The position numbers and the translations under genes were made by a program. This document shows positions 63,998 through 64,000 of a stretch of 64,000 nt of DNA, in pieces. Below the pieces are notes generated by a model, which was not told the origin of the DNA, did not search any database, and saw nothing but the letters and a program-made list of their open reading frames with translations. Within the stretch, counting starts at the first letter, position 1. The number at the start of each line of letters is the position of its first letter. Source of the DNA: Massospora cicadina (taxonomy: Eukaryota > Entomophthoromycota > Entomophthoromycetes > Entomophthorales > Entomophthoraceae); the NCBI GenBank assembly GCA_022478985.1, contig JAKSZP010007887.1, forward strand, positions 124,001 to 188,000. Reading direction: 5' to 3'.

Positions 63998-64000
63998 TCA

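Noticed and set aside
1..64000. Repeat-induced point mutation as the cause of decay
   Set aside because: Many differences between copies are C/T or G/A changes, but I cannot count dinucleotide biases by eye; a RIP-index calculation on aligned LINE-A1 and LINE-A2 would decide it.
1..64000. CRISPR arrays, bacterial operons, riboswitches
   Set aside because: No regularly spaced short repeats or prokaryotic gene arrangement are present; the content is eukaryotic retrotransposons.

Overview
The window looks like the transposon-filled, gene-free part of a filamentous fungal genome. There are no bacterial operons, no tRNA or rRNA genes and no host gene that I can support. Nearly every coding-like stretch is a decayed retrotransposon: Ty3/gypsy LTR elements (protease, reverse transcriptase, RNase H and integrase in that order, one with a chromodomain), Tad1-like LINEs (gag-like ORF1, then AP endonuclease, RT and a C-terminal zinc finger), ORF1-only half-LINEs and tRNA-derived SINEs. 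The Tad1-like LINEs and the chromovirus point to a fungus. A basidiomycete, perhaps a rust, is my guess only.

Layout. 1-3.5 kb: minus-strand gypsy G1. 5.26-17.07 kb: plus-strand gypsy G2 with both LTRs, split by a full-length LINE (LINE-A1, minus). 17.07-19.97 and 44.31-45.2 kb: the two halves of plus-strand gypsy G4, cut in its integrase by G5. 19.97-44.31 kb: minus-strand gypsy G5, which holds LINE-A2 (25.4-30.7 kb), gypsy G3 (31.0-42.9 kb) and a SINE. The left LTR of G3 is itself split by LINE-B (32.0-38.5 kb). This is four levels of nesting: G4 > G5 > G3 > LINE-B. 47.6-50.0 kb: a SINE and half-LINE C. 51.07-58.85 kb: plus-strand chromodomain gypsy G6, whose right LTR holds half-LINE D. 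58.9-64 kb: AT-rich decayed sequence with a protease-like piece, a second copy of the first SINE and a dUTPase-like domain.

Most interesting observations. (1) Four micro-insertions of 15-56 bp are the extreme 3' tail of the LINE-B family, each flanked by a 15-17 bp target duplication. (2) A short 3' box (TGGTYAGC..GCCTC..AATAAAT-like) is shared by LINE-A, both half-LINEs and both SINE families, suggesting that one LINE machinery moves them all. (3) Two ORF1-only elements of about 1.95 kb with target duplications form a fungal counterpart of half-LINEs. (4) dUTPase-like domains lie between protease and RT in two gypsy elements and in a third remnant; in two of the three the catalytic Asp is Tyr. 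(5) A gypsy element (G3) carries a decayed coding stretch in antisense between its integrase and its 3' LTR.

All element boundaries were found by reading repeats and target duplications by eye. Domain coordinates inside decayed genes are approximate.
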